A program made the position numbers and the translations under genes. Shown here in pieces: positions 18,201-33,200 of a stretch of 64,000 bases of DNA (position 1 is the first letter of the stretch; each line of letters starts with the position of its first letter). The DNA comes from an uncultured Clostridia bacterium (GTDB lineage Bacteria > Bacillota > Clostridia > Christensenellales > UBA1242), in contig CAKVMI010000001.1 in NCBI GenBank assembly GCA_934772525.1, positions 248,001 through 312,000 of the forward strand, read 5' to 3'. Under the pieces are notes generated by a model. It did no database searches, was not told the origin of the DNA, and saw only the letters and a list, made by a program, of their open reading frames with translations.

Positions 18201-21200
18201 ATTCTTGTAAGTTTGCTTTACTAATTCAGTTAACGTAACATCTGCACCATATACAAATTGATTGCCAAATTTTAATTTTGTATTGCCGTAGGTCACATTG
18301 ACATTTTCATTTGTAATAGGGGTTAGGCTACGAACGAAACGATTATATACAAATATTTGTTGGTTAGATGAATTTATGTAACTATCTTTTAGTAAAGTTC
18401 TTAAATTTGTAAACTCGCCATTAATGTAGCAATAGAAGTCAGTGTTTTGAAGATTTGCGGTCTTACTAATCATTGGTTTTGTGCTGTAGAAGATATTTTG
18501 TGCTATTGACGCATATTTATCTCTCTTTGGAGCAATTACGTCTGACTTTGTAATGTACAAGCCTTCGACTGCACCATTGCCAAATACTGCATTAAATTTA
18601 CCAATGCTTGATTCGTCATCTTTTTGAAGTGTTACGGTTTCAAGTGTTCCGCTAGAATTTAGCGTGCCGAGCATTACGTTATTGTCGAATGCAACTTGAC
18701 TAATTGTACCATTTTTGAAGTATTGCTTTAGCGTTCTATAATCTACATTTAAGTAAATTATTGGGCTGGTAGAATAGAACACGTTGTTTTGAATAATTCG
18801 GTTTAGGCTATTTAAAACGGCGGTTGGAGATACTGCTATATCTTGAACGAGCGAATTTATTAAGTCTAGAGAATATTCATAAGCGTAGAACTTAATTCCG
18901 TTATGCAAGTAAGTTTCTTGTTTTGAAATGTCGGCGTTACCTTGAACTAAAGACGTATTGAACAAGTAGTTTGCGTTATTTGGGTTTACTGAGTAATCGC
19001 CATCTGCTTTTAACTTGTACATATAGTAAGTAGTTCCGTTAATTTGCTCGGTGCTTTGAGTTTCACCCGAACGAATTGCACTTTCATCTAGTTGGTTTGT
19101 AAATAACCAGCCTGCAAATTCTGCAAATGGATAATTTACACTTGTTAGGGCTAGTGGGGTAGATTTACCGGTTAATCTTGAACCCTTGATGTAGCCTGAG
19201 TAACTAGTTTTAGTGGTGTAAGGAGCAAACTTAACTTCTTTTAGCGTTTCGGTGCCGTCTGCATTTAGTATACTTACTCGAAGTACGCCAGTGTATTCAT
19301 TTTTGTAATTTAGGTCGGTGTAGAACTTGCCATCCGTTTCATTTAAGAAGACTTGAATGTTTTTGCCAGTTGCGGGGTCTTCCCCTATTAAATTACTATC
19401 TTGAACATATTCTAGTGAACCGTCTTCGTTTTCGTAAACAAATCTTGAAGTGTCGTATTCATAAGTATTGATATCTATTGGGTATAAGACATCTTCGTAT
19501 AGTGCTATTACATTAATTGTGGTATTTAGGTTACCTTCTACTAAATAGTATAGGGTGTATGTACCATCGGTATTTTTTATCCAGTTGGTACTATTTGTGT
19601 TATTTGCATCAAAGAATACCGAATTTGATGCGTTGAATGATACGTTGTTGCGTTTATTAATGCTAGCGGTTGAAAGAGTTAGTTTTGAATTGCTAGAGCC
19701 GTTAGTTATAACAACAACGCCCTTGAAGTAGTAGCCGTTTTTGGTTGGAATAGTAACCATTAATTCTGAACCACTTGTGGTGGTTTTTATATTGGTTTTA
19801 CTCTTATCGCTTGATGCGAAGTATACGGTTGCTTCTTCGTTTTCTTCATTAATATTAATGTAGCCATAATTAAACTCTTTGGTTAAATCAAGTGAGTACT
19901 TATAAGCAAGGCTTTGAGTGTATTGAAGTTTGGCGGTTATTTTTGCAATTGAACTGTTAGAAGAGTCAATTTGTTCACTCTCGTCTTCGGCTTCTAGTAA
20001 CGCTAAAAGTTTACTATTTGCTTGGTTTAGAGTGAGTTTACCTGCAACGAATTTCGCGTATATTTCTCGAGCAGAATTTTCTATGTACACTGGACTATTT
20101 GGAGCAATTACAAAATTGTAATCGTCTTCTAGTTCTGGGTGTTCGGTAAATATTTCGTCAAATTCTTCGGTTCTCTCGCCTGCATTAAATTCTTCTAGTT
20201 TGCCGTCATCTGCTAGGTCACTTAACATATAAATGAATTTTTCGTAATTTGAACCTTCGTTTAAGTCTGATTGATTTATGGTGATAGCATCACGATTGAT
20301 TGCAACTACTGAAGTATTTAGTTTTATACCAAAGATTGTAGCAATGTTTATAAGTTCTTCTTTACCACCACGGGTAGAGTATTCGGTATTAAACATTGTA
20401 ACGCTTTGATTGGTATTAAATACAGTTCCGCGTTTATTTTCGTATAGAACGGAGTGACTCTTTTGACCAGTTAAACCGAATGCTGAATAACTAACGTCGT
20501 GTAAGCCAGTTGGTTTATTGTAGGTATAAACGTAGGTTATTGGCTCTGGTTCGGTTGGTTCAGTTGGTTCGGTTGGTTCAGTTGGTTCGGTTGGTTCAGT
20601 TGGTTCGGTTGGTTCAGTTGGTTCGGTAGGTTCAGTAGGGTTGGTGATGTCATCATCTGCGTAGGTTGTAGGTAATACATCACGACCAACGTTTGGTTCA
20701 CGGGTTCCAATTACTGCTCCTGTTACTACGGTATTTGTATGAGTGTATTGGATTTCGCTTTCGGTGTTATCTATTATTCCACGGGTTGAAACGGTTAATG
20801 GAGTACCTTGAGTGAAGTAACCAAATGCTACAAAACTAATAGCGTTATCTGGAGCGTCATCGGTATAAGTAATTAAGCCGTTGTCGTCTACGTAGTTATT
20901 TAGTGGCAAATTATAAGTTTCGGTTTTAACTTCGGTTGTGCCGTCTGGGTTAGTAACTAGAATTGTTCGAGTTTTGGTACCGCTCTTTACATTATAACCA
21001 AATTCTTTGGTTGTAAATAGTTGAACGTATGACTTATCGGATAGCATATTACCGTTTGAATCGGTTAGGCCTACGTGTGCTAAGTCGTTACCCCAAACAA
21101 ACATTAATTGTTTTGATGTGAAACTATTAAACATTCCGCTAATATCGGCGAAGAAGATAGAATCGGTTTTTGGAACTCTTACAAATGAAGTTTCGGTGGT

Positions 21201-24200
21201 CGCAAGTGTTAGGCTACTTGAAATTAAGTTCCAGTTTATGTTGTTCCACGTGGTGTCTGTAGGGCTTTCTAAATAGTCTTTCATTAGGTTTTCGGAATTT
21301 CCGTAGGTGAATACCGTTTTGCCGTCTGAAGAAGTAGATTCAGGTGGGGTAGTACCGTTAGAGATTGCGGTTAAACCAATTTGAACCGCTTCGTATACGC
21401 TTGACTTGATTTGACCTAAAGTTTTAGAACCTTTGAAGGTGTAATCACTTATATTACTATCGGATGAATATCGGAAGGTGTACTTTGAACTATCGGCGGT
21501 GAAGTTGTCAGTAACTACATCAAAGTATTCTTTACCAGTTGTTAAACTTTCTTCTACTCGGGTTATGAAGTTTCGAATATCGGTTTCACTAATATTCTCA
21601 CTATCAATTGACTGAATGCTAATACTTGAAGAAGTTAGTCGGTTTACCTTACGAGAGTAATTAGCCTGAATGGTTATTGTTTCGCCGAATTGGAAGTTTG
21701 GATAACCGCCATTGCGTTCGGCTTGAATAATCTTTTCGGTTAATGACTTGATATCGTAAGTGCCGTACTTTTGTGGCATATTGATTAGATTTGAAAGTAG
21801 AATTTTGAAGTACTCTGGTATATTTAAGTTTTGAAGTTCGGTTGAGTTTCTAAATTCTACAATTTCAATACTGCCGTTAATTGGTAAGGTTGCTTCGTAG
21901 ATGTAATTATTTGCGTCAGCGTCGTTATACTTTTGTAGTAACAAACTATATTTTGCGGATGCGGTAGAGTCTGGCATAAAGTCGGTTATTTCTACAAAGA
22001 ATTCGTTATCTTGCATAAAGTAAGGAACTTTTGCATTTTGAACCGATTTATTCGTCTTGTGCAATGAATTATTGAATATTTCAGCGTAACGAGTAATACC
22101 ATCATCTACATATTCAAACATGAAACCTGAGTTATCGGTTGCTTGATATAGATTTGCCGTAACGCCTAAGTCAGAGATTTTAACTTGACCAATATAGTCA
22201 TACTCTTTATAAGTTTCGGTAGATAATAGTCTTCCCATACTTGGAAGGTCTACATTGATGTAACTTAAATTTATGTTATTAATTAAACTTAAATCGAGGT
22301 CTGCATCTTTTTCACGTTCTGTTACTGAGCGGTTGATGTAGTGCCAGCCATAGAAGTTATCTATTTTTTGGTCGTCTATTGTGAGCCACAATGTTACAAG
22401 TTCGCCTTCTTCGGTTGTAACTGAGATAATCATATCTTCTGGGTTTAGTGAATTTAATTTTGTTGAGCCAGCGTTACCTGAAGTTGTTAGGTAGTGTGCT
22501 TTTACTTCGGTTTGAACGCCGTTTACCATTTCGCCGTAATTTAGGATATTGTCGGTTGAACCAACTATTGTAATTTCGGTACGGAATAGTTTTGCAAAAT
22601 TTGCACCAAACGAAGTATGACGATTTCTATTTACATTGAATGTAATAGAAGGTGTGCTTTCGGTGAACCGAGCAGTAGACTCTGTTTCGGTTTCGGTTAT
22701 TGTATCGCCATTTTGGTATGCAATAGAACCATTTAGACCGATATTGGTATTTTTAACTTGGTCGTAATTTAGTTTAGATAGGTCTACAGTTACCATTGCG
22801 GAAGTTAGCACTTCTGGGATAGAAATAATCATTTGACCAAAGCCTAAGTATTTCGCTTTTGTATTGATTTTTTCAATGTCGGATGCATCTGCTAGCGTTG
22901 GGTCTGTAACATAGGTTAGACTACCAAATGTTTTGCCGTCCCTTACAATGTAATCACGAGACAAATTATCTTGGTAATCACTGAATGTTGGGCGGTTGTT
23001 CTTTAGATTAATCAAGAAGTTTGAACTGTATGCGGTAAAGTCTGTTCCTGAAACCTTGGTAGTAATAGGATAGTAAGTAATTTGAGTTGCTGAAGTGAAG
23101 TCTACAAGGGTTCGAACTACATTTGGTTTATACACTGCTCTTAGGTTTGCAATATCGCTAATTTTTACGGTGGTTACAAGTGAAGATGAATATAATATAT
23201 CATCATTTGTGTACCAACCGACAAACTTAAAGCCGTCTACATCGTATGCGGTAAGTTCTACTAAGTTTTTAGCCGAACCTACTGAGTGAGGGTTTATGGT
23301 TGGGTTAGCGTTATTATTTTCTAGAGCGGTAAGAAGCATAGATTGTATTGTAGATGTACTTTGGTTTATGCCACCAAATTCTTTTGAAATTTGTACATTT
23401 ACATTTATCTTATCGTAATCAATCTTATTGTTTTCATCCTTACTTGCGTAGTTTAGAGCAATTACGGTATTCGAACCGAATGGGTTTTCCTGACTATATT
23501 CATATACCGCTTGAAGTAATTCTTCATGTGAATTGTAGTCTGCAAGGTAGAATGATTGAACAAGTCTATTTTTGATACTGATTGAGATATTTGTTAGAGT
23601 GTATGCTGAATTTAGTGTGCTTTGAATATTTAGGCTTAACCAGTTATAACCATCGGATAATGATTGGTCATATTGGAAGTCCTTTTTGTATGCGTACACG
23701 GTAGATTCTAAGCCGTCAGCAAATTGAGTTTCGGTTACATCTCTGTCTTTATCTTTGTAGTTGGTTTCAGTCTTTATGTGACTAGATTCTCCAAACTTAA
23801 CTAAAGTTTGTTCGTTATTTTGCTCGGTTGATAGATTGTTACCATCTACAATTATTTGAGTTTCTATAGCGAACACTTCTTTTAGTGTAACATAAACATA
23901 ATAGTCATCATTGATGTTGTCAAAGCAAAGGTATGTATCGGTTGCAGTAGCAGTGTTTAGTTGTACGCCACCGAGTACTTCGTTTGCACTTTGGTTTTCG
24001 GCTTCGAAGTCTTGCAATCTGAATGTGAATGACGAATTGCTATTGGTAAAGTTTGTGTGATCTGCGTATGGGTTTTCACATAAATAGCAATATCTACTAT
24101 CGGTATTAGTGCTGTGACTAGCGTGCTTATTCATATTTGCAACCTTTTGCTTGATTGAAACAAAGGTTACAGATGTGATGATGTAATTATCGGATGAGTA

Positions 24201-27200
24201 GATGTAGTATTTACCAAGAGAACCGAAGTTATCGTTTTTGGCATCCTTATCAAAGTAGGTAGCACCGCCCGGTGTTTTGTAAATAATATTTACATTTTCA
24301 TCGGTACGATTGCGGTAATTTGATGGGTTGGTTTCTGGATGGATATCAGAGTATCTACCAGTTTCGATAAATTCGTTTGCGTCTTCAAACATACTGATTG
24401 TGTAGTCGCCAGTGTTGTAGTACTTCATTAAAAAGTCGTTAGATGTGTTGCCTGTAATATCAGACATTTGTTCAGTTGTGAAGTAACGAGGGTCACCATC
24501 TTTTGGATTAGTATTAATTCTAGTGTAGATATGGTGGTAAAGTGTACTATCGTAGTTTTCGCTATCAACTTGTTTGGTTGAAGTGTAGATAGTAAACTCT
24601 TCAGTTAAATTGTTATGCTGTGTTATTACGGTTTCGTGGAATAGTGGGTTAATATTTTCAACTACTGTAGATGTGGTTTCATCTGCACCCGTTTCGGTGT
24701 ATGTTCTTCTAATAAACTCGCCGTGTGAGTGGTTACGAGATTCGGTACCATACTCGGTTAGAGTGAAGAAGTATAGAACAGAACCTGTTGGGAAGTCAGA
24801 AACCAATGTAAATGAATTAAATTCATTTTCGCTAGTGATAGTTGTATTACCTTGAATTGAACGATAGTCGTAATTATTAGCATTTTCGGTTAAAGTATTT
24901 TGCGTTTGAGTTAGTGGGTTATAGTAGAAGTAGTGAACGTTGTAACGGAAGTCGGTATCGTCTTTTTCTTCTGGGGTGATTGATAAAGTGAAGTTTTGTT
25001 TGGTTGTACCTTGCCAGATTGTAAAGTCGTTTTCTTCATCTATAGTGAATGTGTATTCATTTGAATAGATTAGACTTTCGTCCATAGTTTTATCTGCTCC
25101 ACCTACTGAAATTTCGATAGGTGTATGACTAAACTTGTAACTTTCAAATGCAACTTTAACTTCTAGTAATTGTTTATTTGCTTTTATTAGTTCTTCTACT
25201 AATTTGTATGGAACTATGATTGTTGCACAACTTGAGCCCTTTTCATTATTAATAATACTAATTGAGTGGGTTTCGGATGTGTACTCTTCGCCGTCTGCGT
25301 AAACCTTAGTAAATTCGGTTGATAGGATGTATCCCTTTGGTAGGGTAACACTTACTATTGCGTCTTGCATTGAATACAAGTATCCAAAGCCTATGTCTTG
25401 TAGTTCATTTTTAATTAGTGGGGTAATGGTTGTACTTGGAGTGAATGTGGAGCTTAATGTTTCGCCTTCTTGCAAACTTGCACTGAATTCTATTACCTTT
25501 TTGGTAAATCTGGCTTCTACTACTTGGGAAATTCCCTTAGAGATAGTGTACTTAAATGAACTTAGGGTAGATAGAAGTAATCCATTTTTATAGAATCCTG
25601 TAAATGCTAAGCCGTTATTTTGAGCAAGTCTTAAGAATTCGCTTGCATCTAGCATACATTCCGTTCCGTCGTCGGATAAATTTAGGGTAAGTCCGATGAG
25701 TTTGTCTTCATCTTCTATAATTTCAGAACTACCAAGTTCATCCGTAATGTTAGCATAAATTTTTGATTCGCTAGGAATTAAATTGTTATTGCCGACATCA
25801 TCATACTTTTTAACAAGTTTTAAGCCTTCACTGAATGTTGACGCTGAAATGGTTAACTTATTATCGTACGCTACAAGTTTTTGTTCAGCGGTTTCTGGGT
25901 CTATCATATACCAACCTACAAACTTTAGTGTAGTATCGGTGCTAGATAGGTCGTGAATTGTGACTGTGTCGGTTGCTTCTAGAACGGTTGTACCTATAAT
26001 GCTTGTTAGAATAGAAGAAGTTGTGATTGTATCAAAGTATCCGTAGTAAACATTTATTTGTAAGGCGTTAGCGTTAGTTAAGATGTACTTAATTGTGTTA
26101 TTGCCTTCCATAATTTGAAGTGACGTTGAGTAGGTAAAGTCGCTACCAGTTACTCTTGATTCTATTAGACCTAACTTGGTTTCGGTTACCGTTTCGGTGT
26201 CACCGATTTTACGTGTAGTGATTGTGCCAGTTGGGGTATGTAAGTCGGTAACGGTTACGGTTTCTCCAGTAATTGGGTCGGTTTCTGTATAAGTATGTTC
26301 AATATAAAGGGTGTAAGAATTTTCACGGTTGATTGACATACTGAATGTGTAAGCCTTTTGGATAACTGAGTATGTACCAATAGAGTGGGACATATTGCTA
26401 AAGCCAGATGGCATTACGTTATCTACGCCGTCCGTTTGGACGCTTACCGTAATTTCGGAAGTTTTGCCGTATACTGCGTAAATTTCGGTAGACTTGATAC
26501 TTTGAATTGAAATTTCGCATTCGTTAGATGGACGTTCTTCTAGGTTGATTTGTGTTAGTTCTACAAGTTTACCCGTTTTTGCATCTATATAATAGAAGCC
26601 TTTTAGGTAATATGTATCGTCTGGGTCGGTGGTTTCTGTGTCTTTAGTAACTGTTACTTCTCTTGGAGCGTATAGGACAATGTTTCCTTTGCCGTATGCT
26701 TCAATATTAGTAATTTTGCTACCTGTACCAATTATGCCCGAACTTGCAAACACATTTATAAAGCCAGTTGAACTATACCCATTATTAACGGTTGCTACTA
26801 GTTTTTTGCCACCGCCCGTTTGGTCGGTTGCGATATCTAGTGGGGTAAGTTCATTTGCTACGTTATCTACAACTGCGGTTAGGTTGAAGTGGCGGATATT
26901 TGAGTAGAACCTTGCTTCTACAATATCTCCATCATTGATTTTGATTGTTGAAGTTGGGTTAGTGCCTTGAAGTGTGCCATTTACGAAGTAACCTAAGAAG
27001 TTTTCGTTATTTTCATTTAAACTGAATGTAACGTCGCTTGTTTTTGATGCGTTGTGGAAGATTGCTTGACCAACTTCTAAGTTGTTACCAAGTTTAAGGT
27101 TTCTGCCACCTAATGTGTAGTAGAAGCCGTTTTCGGTAGTAGTTAGGGTGGTGTAATCTAGTGACGCATAGAAGTCTAGTGGGTTAGAACCATTAACGGT

Positions 27201-30200
27201 TACAGACACCGTACTGCCAATTAGTGCTGAAACGTCTGAAACTTCGCCGTCCATAGTTGTAATTACTGCAAAGTCTGAAGTTGTGGTAGAAAGGTCTCTT
27301 GAGCGGTATGAAATGTAGTAGTTTGAAGGGTTAATATGACTAACTGTAGTGCTCATAGTAGTTTTGGTTGAAGTAGATGTATCAGTAACTCTAGTTAGTT
27401 GAAGTTTTAGTTCGCCCGTAAACTCATCTGTAACATACTCGGCAATGTAGATACCTTCTATGTAGTATTCTTTTTGAGTAGATGCGGTTAAATCGGACTC
27501 TAGACCAGTTGCACCTGTTGTTGTGAAGTAGGTTAGTGGAGTAGAAGATGATGTGCCGTTGAAGGTTGTGCTTAAGTTTGTATTAAACTTGCCGTAATGT
27601 GTTAATAGATAATTTATTAAGCCTAAGCGTTTTACTTCGGTGGTTGTAGTTTCGCCAGTTGCCTCGTCGGTAGACGAAATTTGTTCGGTGAAGTCGTCTT
27701 CACTTGTAATATTGTATCCGTCTGGGGCTTGATTTACGCTATTGATGATATTTTCCAAATCGGCATCAATTACTTGGATAACTTTAAATCCGCCTGTGCC
27801 TTCTTTAACGGTAGGTTCTATTGAAGTGCTATCGTTATTAGAAAAACGCATTTCTACATTGATGTCTTCGGTTTTTGTAAATATCTTCATAGAGGTTGAG
27901 CCGTCAGCAAACTCTCTGAGTTCATTTAATTCGGTCTTCGCTTGAACTAAAATGTAATTATCCTTGATTGTAATAATCATTTGGTCGGTGCCGTATACAC
28001 TTACAAGTTCATTATTGATGTACCAACCTACAAACCTTGTGTTTGCGTTAACCCTTAGGGTAGTTGGGTCGGTGTCAGATACTAGAAGTAATGGAGATGA
28101 AACTGTAATAACTTTATCTAACTTATCGGTTGAAACTATTGTAGTGTATGGAGCGTTGCCGTTTGAAAGAGTGTACTGAGCGTACCCTGAGTACTTTAGA
28201 GTGCGTTCATTTGAAACGGTGTAAGTAGCGGATAGTAGATTGTAACTCTCATTTTTAACATTGGCTTCGCCGTTGTTATTTTTCTTTAGTGAGTTGATGT
28301 CTACACTGCCAGCAAACTCAACTTCGTTATAGAATTCTCTTGAGTACAATGAGTAAGTTAAGTTTATAGTAGGTCTTGAAGTAAATAGTGCTTTAATGCT
28401 TTGAACATTTTCAAAACTATTGACTATCGCATCGCCCGCTTCATTCATATAAGTTAGGGTGGTTTGAATTGTGCCGTCTTTTAACATAACTTGGCGAACC
28501 TTAATTGCTTCGGTTGAACCGCTAGGGTAAGTGTAAATTGTTTTGGTTGCGGTACGGAATGCGGTTGCACCCGTTTCAGCGTCGGTAACGTATTCGGTTA
28601 GGTAGGTTACTAGATATCCGTGGATAGCGTAACCTGTAGTTGTGTTACCAACTAGAATGAAGTCACTGCCTAAAGGTAAACGGTTATATGCATAATCGTA
28701 TCTACTTGAAACTATTTCGGTTTCTTTATTTACAATCTCGCCAGTAGAAGCGTTAGATGTTGTAAATATTGTAGAGCCATTTAACTTTTTGGTATTTTCT
28801 AGGTCTAGAACTGGGGTGTAAATGGTTTCGCCCGTTTCAGCGTCGGTAGACTTATTGGTATACTCATAAACGCTTGAAAGTTCGGTGCTAGTTAGAAGTT
28901 CATAAACTGCATCAAGACGACCATCTAGGTTGGTGTTACTTTCGTAAACATTGTTGCTTGTAACCTTAATGGTTCCAACGTTGTCGTTTGATAAGTACCA
29001 TCCGATAAACTTAAATATGTTATGAGAGTAGGTGCCGTCGTCATTTAGAACATTACTAATTACATAAAGTGGGGTGGATAATGTAAATGTAGCGTTTAGA
29101 TTGAAGTTTAGAGAACTAAACTCGTCGGTTTCGCTATTTACAATTCCAAAGCCGTCCTTTGTAAAGTCGTAATTTATGATGCTTAGACCATTTTCTTTCA
29201 TTGATTGAAGTTTTTCGGCGGAGATTTTATCTTGTCTTGCAAGCAAGATTGAGTTACCAGTATCGGATACTGGTTGACCCTTGTAAATTCTCTGTCCCAA
29301 AGACCCGTAGTTTAGAGCAATACCATTAGACTGCTCGGTAATAGCGGTTGTAAGTTCATCTACTAGAGAACCTAAAGCGTTGTAATTATTGCCAGTGTAA
29401 AGATCACTAAAGTTGGTTGTTTTTAGGTCTTTACCATTATAGTCGTAATCGCCGTTTACTATAGTAACATTAACTTGAAGTGAATTTGCTCCGTTATCGT
29501 AAGTTGCGTTTGCAACGTGAGCGGTTTGACCATCTAATAGATTTATTGTGGCTTTGCCAGAAGCGTCTTGAATGGTTTTATTGAAGTTACCATTTAGATA
29601 CCAGCCGTCTAGGAATTCTAGGTCGCCACCAGGAGTATCTTCTTCGGTTGCTACGCTGGTTGCAGTGATTGAAACAGAGTTCCCGGCTTTGAAGTAACCA
29701 AAGATATAGATGATACTAGCTGAACTTAAGTTATTTGTACTATAATCAAATGATTTATTAATTTGTAAAGGTTGTCCGAATTCGTCGGTTGCGATGAAGC
29801 CTTTTTCGGTAACGAAATCGTAGAACTTATTTAGTTTAGCGTGTTTGGTTTCGCCATTTACTGAATATTCTAGGGTGTAGGTAAAGCGGTCGCCTACGGC
29901 GGTTTCGCCCGTTTCTTCATCTACATAAGATGTTTTTGTGTTGACTACTTTGAATACAACTAATTGAGCGTCTTCGGTTAGGATAGTTAAGTCGTTTAGT
30001 GTACCCTTAGCGGTGCTACGTTTTACGTACTCTGTAAAGTTTACGGTGTCACCAGATTCATTTAGTTTAAAGGTATGGTTATTTGGGTTTTTGTTCATCT
30101 CGTCGTATGCTGAAATCATATTTGAAGATGTGCCAGTGTAATGAACCTTAGTACGGATTGTTCTTGATGAAATAACATTTGTAATAGAACTTGAAGAATT

Positions 30201-33200
30201 TTGAACTGTGGTGCCAACCGTTGTAAATAGTTTAGAATTTTCTTCGGTTGAAGCAACACCCGTTAAAAGTTCTGGCAAGTAGTACTGAATGTCACTTAGG
30301 TAACCCGCAACTACATTTTGATAAGCTTTGCCGGATAGTGGAGTGATTGTAATATCTACATCGGTGCCGGTATCTAGGTATCCACCAATAGTGATTGTAC
30401 CATCGGCATTTGTAGTTTTGGTAAGTGGAGCACCGAAGCAATCGGTTGTGATACCTAAATTTACTTGTGTAACGTTAGGGTCATAACTAATTGACCACCA
30501 TTCAAAGGTGCGGTAAACTGCGAGCAGAGTTGAGTTATTTTGCATAGCAAGTATTGGAGAGTACTCTGAGTCGCCTATTTGAGTCATATTTTCAAAGGTC
30601 TTTGCAACATCGTCTATATTAGACTTATTTGCGTAATACCAGCCTGCAAATCTAATATTGTAGGTGTTGCCATCACTTAATGTAACTGTAGTGTAGTGAG
30701 TATTTGGAGCGGACACATTTAAGTTATGGTTTCCAATATTTTGTAGAAGTTTTGCACGGAAGGTAAGTTCGGTATCTGCACTAATTATAAATTGTTTGTA
30801 CTGACCATTTGAGTTGTACGCTTTTTGGTTTTCGGCGGTATTGAAGTAACCTAAATCTTGGAAGTTGTATGGGTACAATTTCATAAGTTTTAAGTACTCA
30901 CTGTATGCTTCTGGAGTAATAGAAGTATATTCGCCGGTACCTAAGTTGTCGGTATTTGCACCGAACAAGCGGAAGTAATCATATAACTTATCGTAATCGA
31001 TAGTTGGGCTGATACCAAGAACTGTAATATCGTTTTGACCAACGCCTGCGAAGAATTCTTCAATTTTTGTGATTGACGAACTTTCGCCATCCGAATTTGT
31101 AATGTAAGAACTTAATTGTTCGTACAAATCTTGCCTATCGTCATAATTTACAATAGTGTGATTTACATCAAGGGTATAAACTAAGAATGAACTAAATCTT
31201 AGGATGTTTAACATACCCGATGTATTGAAGTTTTTGTTTAGTGTGTTATTTAGATTAGTATAAACATTTTTGTAGTTTGTGTATAGTGACTGCAAGTATG
31301 TGAAGTATTGGTATGCTAAAGAATTACTATAATAATTTCCAGTGTATACATTTTTGAATAGTGCAAGTTTGGTTGCTGAACTTAGACCGTTATAAAGTAG
31401 GTTAAAGTCAGTTTTTGTAAACTTGGTGCTATCCGCAAGTCTTTCTTTATTTATTCCAAATACTTTTGCAATTTCAGTGAACTTGGTGTTTACACGTTGA
31501 AGTTCTATCCAACGATTTTGAGTAAGTTGAAGTATTTTTGAGAATGTGTTTTCGGAATTACTTGTGGTGTTACTAAAGAATGAGTACTCGTCGAGCGTAT
31601 AAACTTGGCGAGGAGTTTCTTCGGTTTTGCCGTGAATTCCTCCATAGAAGTAGGTATTTTCTGGAAGTTTTCCGTTTTGGATAATTTCATTGATGTAGTC
31701 ATCCAAATTTAAGTTTGTTGCGTCTTGAGCGGTTGAAACATCAATATCTTTTACATAAACAACTTCATTATCTACATATTTATATGGAACGTATGCATAA
31801 ACTTCTTTTGAAACTAATTCCATATTACCAAATGCGTTAGCAGATATTTGAGCCATTTTTAGAACTACATAATCGGTTAGAGCATAAATAGTTTTAATAA
31901 TTGAGAAACCAGAAAGGTTATTGATTATTTCGTCTTCGGTGACTTCATCGGTAATTAAACTTAGTATTGGTTGTAAGTTAGATTTTAGGGAAGTCATATC
32001 AACTAGTTTTTGGTCGTTAGAAATTATATGGCGAAGCATTCCAACGAGTGTTGTTTGACTAGGTGATGATTCGGTTACTAGATTAAATGCGGACGAAATA
32101 TAACTAATAACTAGGTTTTTATCCATAGTGTCAGGACTTTTAGTAAACTCATCTATGGTTTCTTTAAATGAATAGAAGATACCTGTTTGATTATCCGTTT
32201 TATAGGTGTATGAGTTTGCGTCAGTAACCTTACGAGTTTGCCCTAGTGGGTTATTGTATTTTGAATACAAGTTATTTAGGTGTAATAGTTCAAGTTCGGC
32301 TTTTATAGCACTAATGCTAATATCATTTAAGATATTTGAAGCGAAATCATTTAGTAACTTATTGTAGTGGAAGTATTTTTCTAGGTCGGACTTAGAAATT
32401 GTAAATGTATTGTTGTAGGAAATTGAATTATCTTTAGTGTAAATAATTGAATCACTATCAACTGTTACATATTTTTCTGGTTCAAACTGGAAGCCGTAAG
32501 TATCGAGCAAGTATTCTTGGAAGGAAGATAATGTTCTTCCACCTTGGTCTACTACTGTAAATATTGGAGTACCGCTTAGGGTGTAATTTGCGTTTTCATC
32601 TGACTTAATTGATGTGAAGTTAAATCCGCTATTTAGAGAATCTTCTGCAAAGTCATTTCGCATAATATACACGGTGTAAATGGTGTTATCTCCAAAAGTA
32701 CGCTCGGTTAGGAAGGTAAATGATGTGCTTGAGTACTTATGAAGACCTGCATTCAGTGTGGTTTCGGTGTACTTTGTAGGTTGAACGAAGGTGTAATAGA
32801 TTTGGTTATCATCACCTATAAATTCGCCGTGGGCTATGGTAGATAGTTCGGTAAGCGAAGTGACGCCATTTTCAGTGAGCCCAAGTAAGTAATTAAATGA
32901 GTCGCTTGAAGTTGACGTGGTATCAAACATCATACTAATGCCACGAGAGATTTGGTTCATATAATGAGCGTATTCATTTAGCATATCACGGTTGAAGGTT
33001 ACCATAAATAAATAATACAAGTTTTCGTAATACTTTTCGGTTTCGCTACCTTCATTTAGTGCGTTTGCATCAATAAACTCATCGGTTGGGTACATAACTG
33101 CGTTTAGAGTGTAGTATGGGTTGGTTGAGTAAGACGCATTTAGTTTGTACTTGCTATTTACCTTTACCTTAATTAGTAGGGTGGTGTCAGCATCTATATA

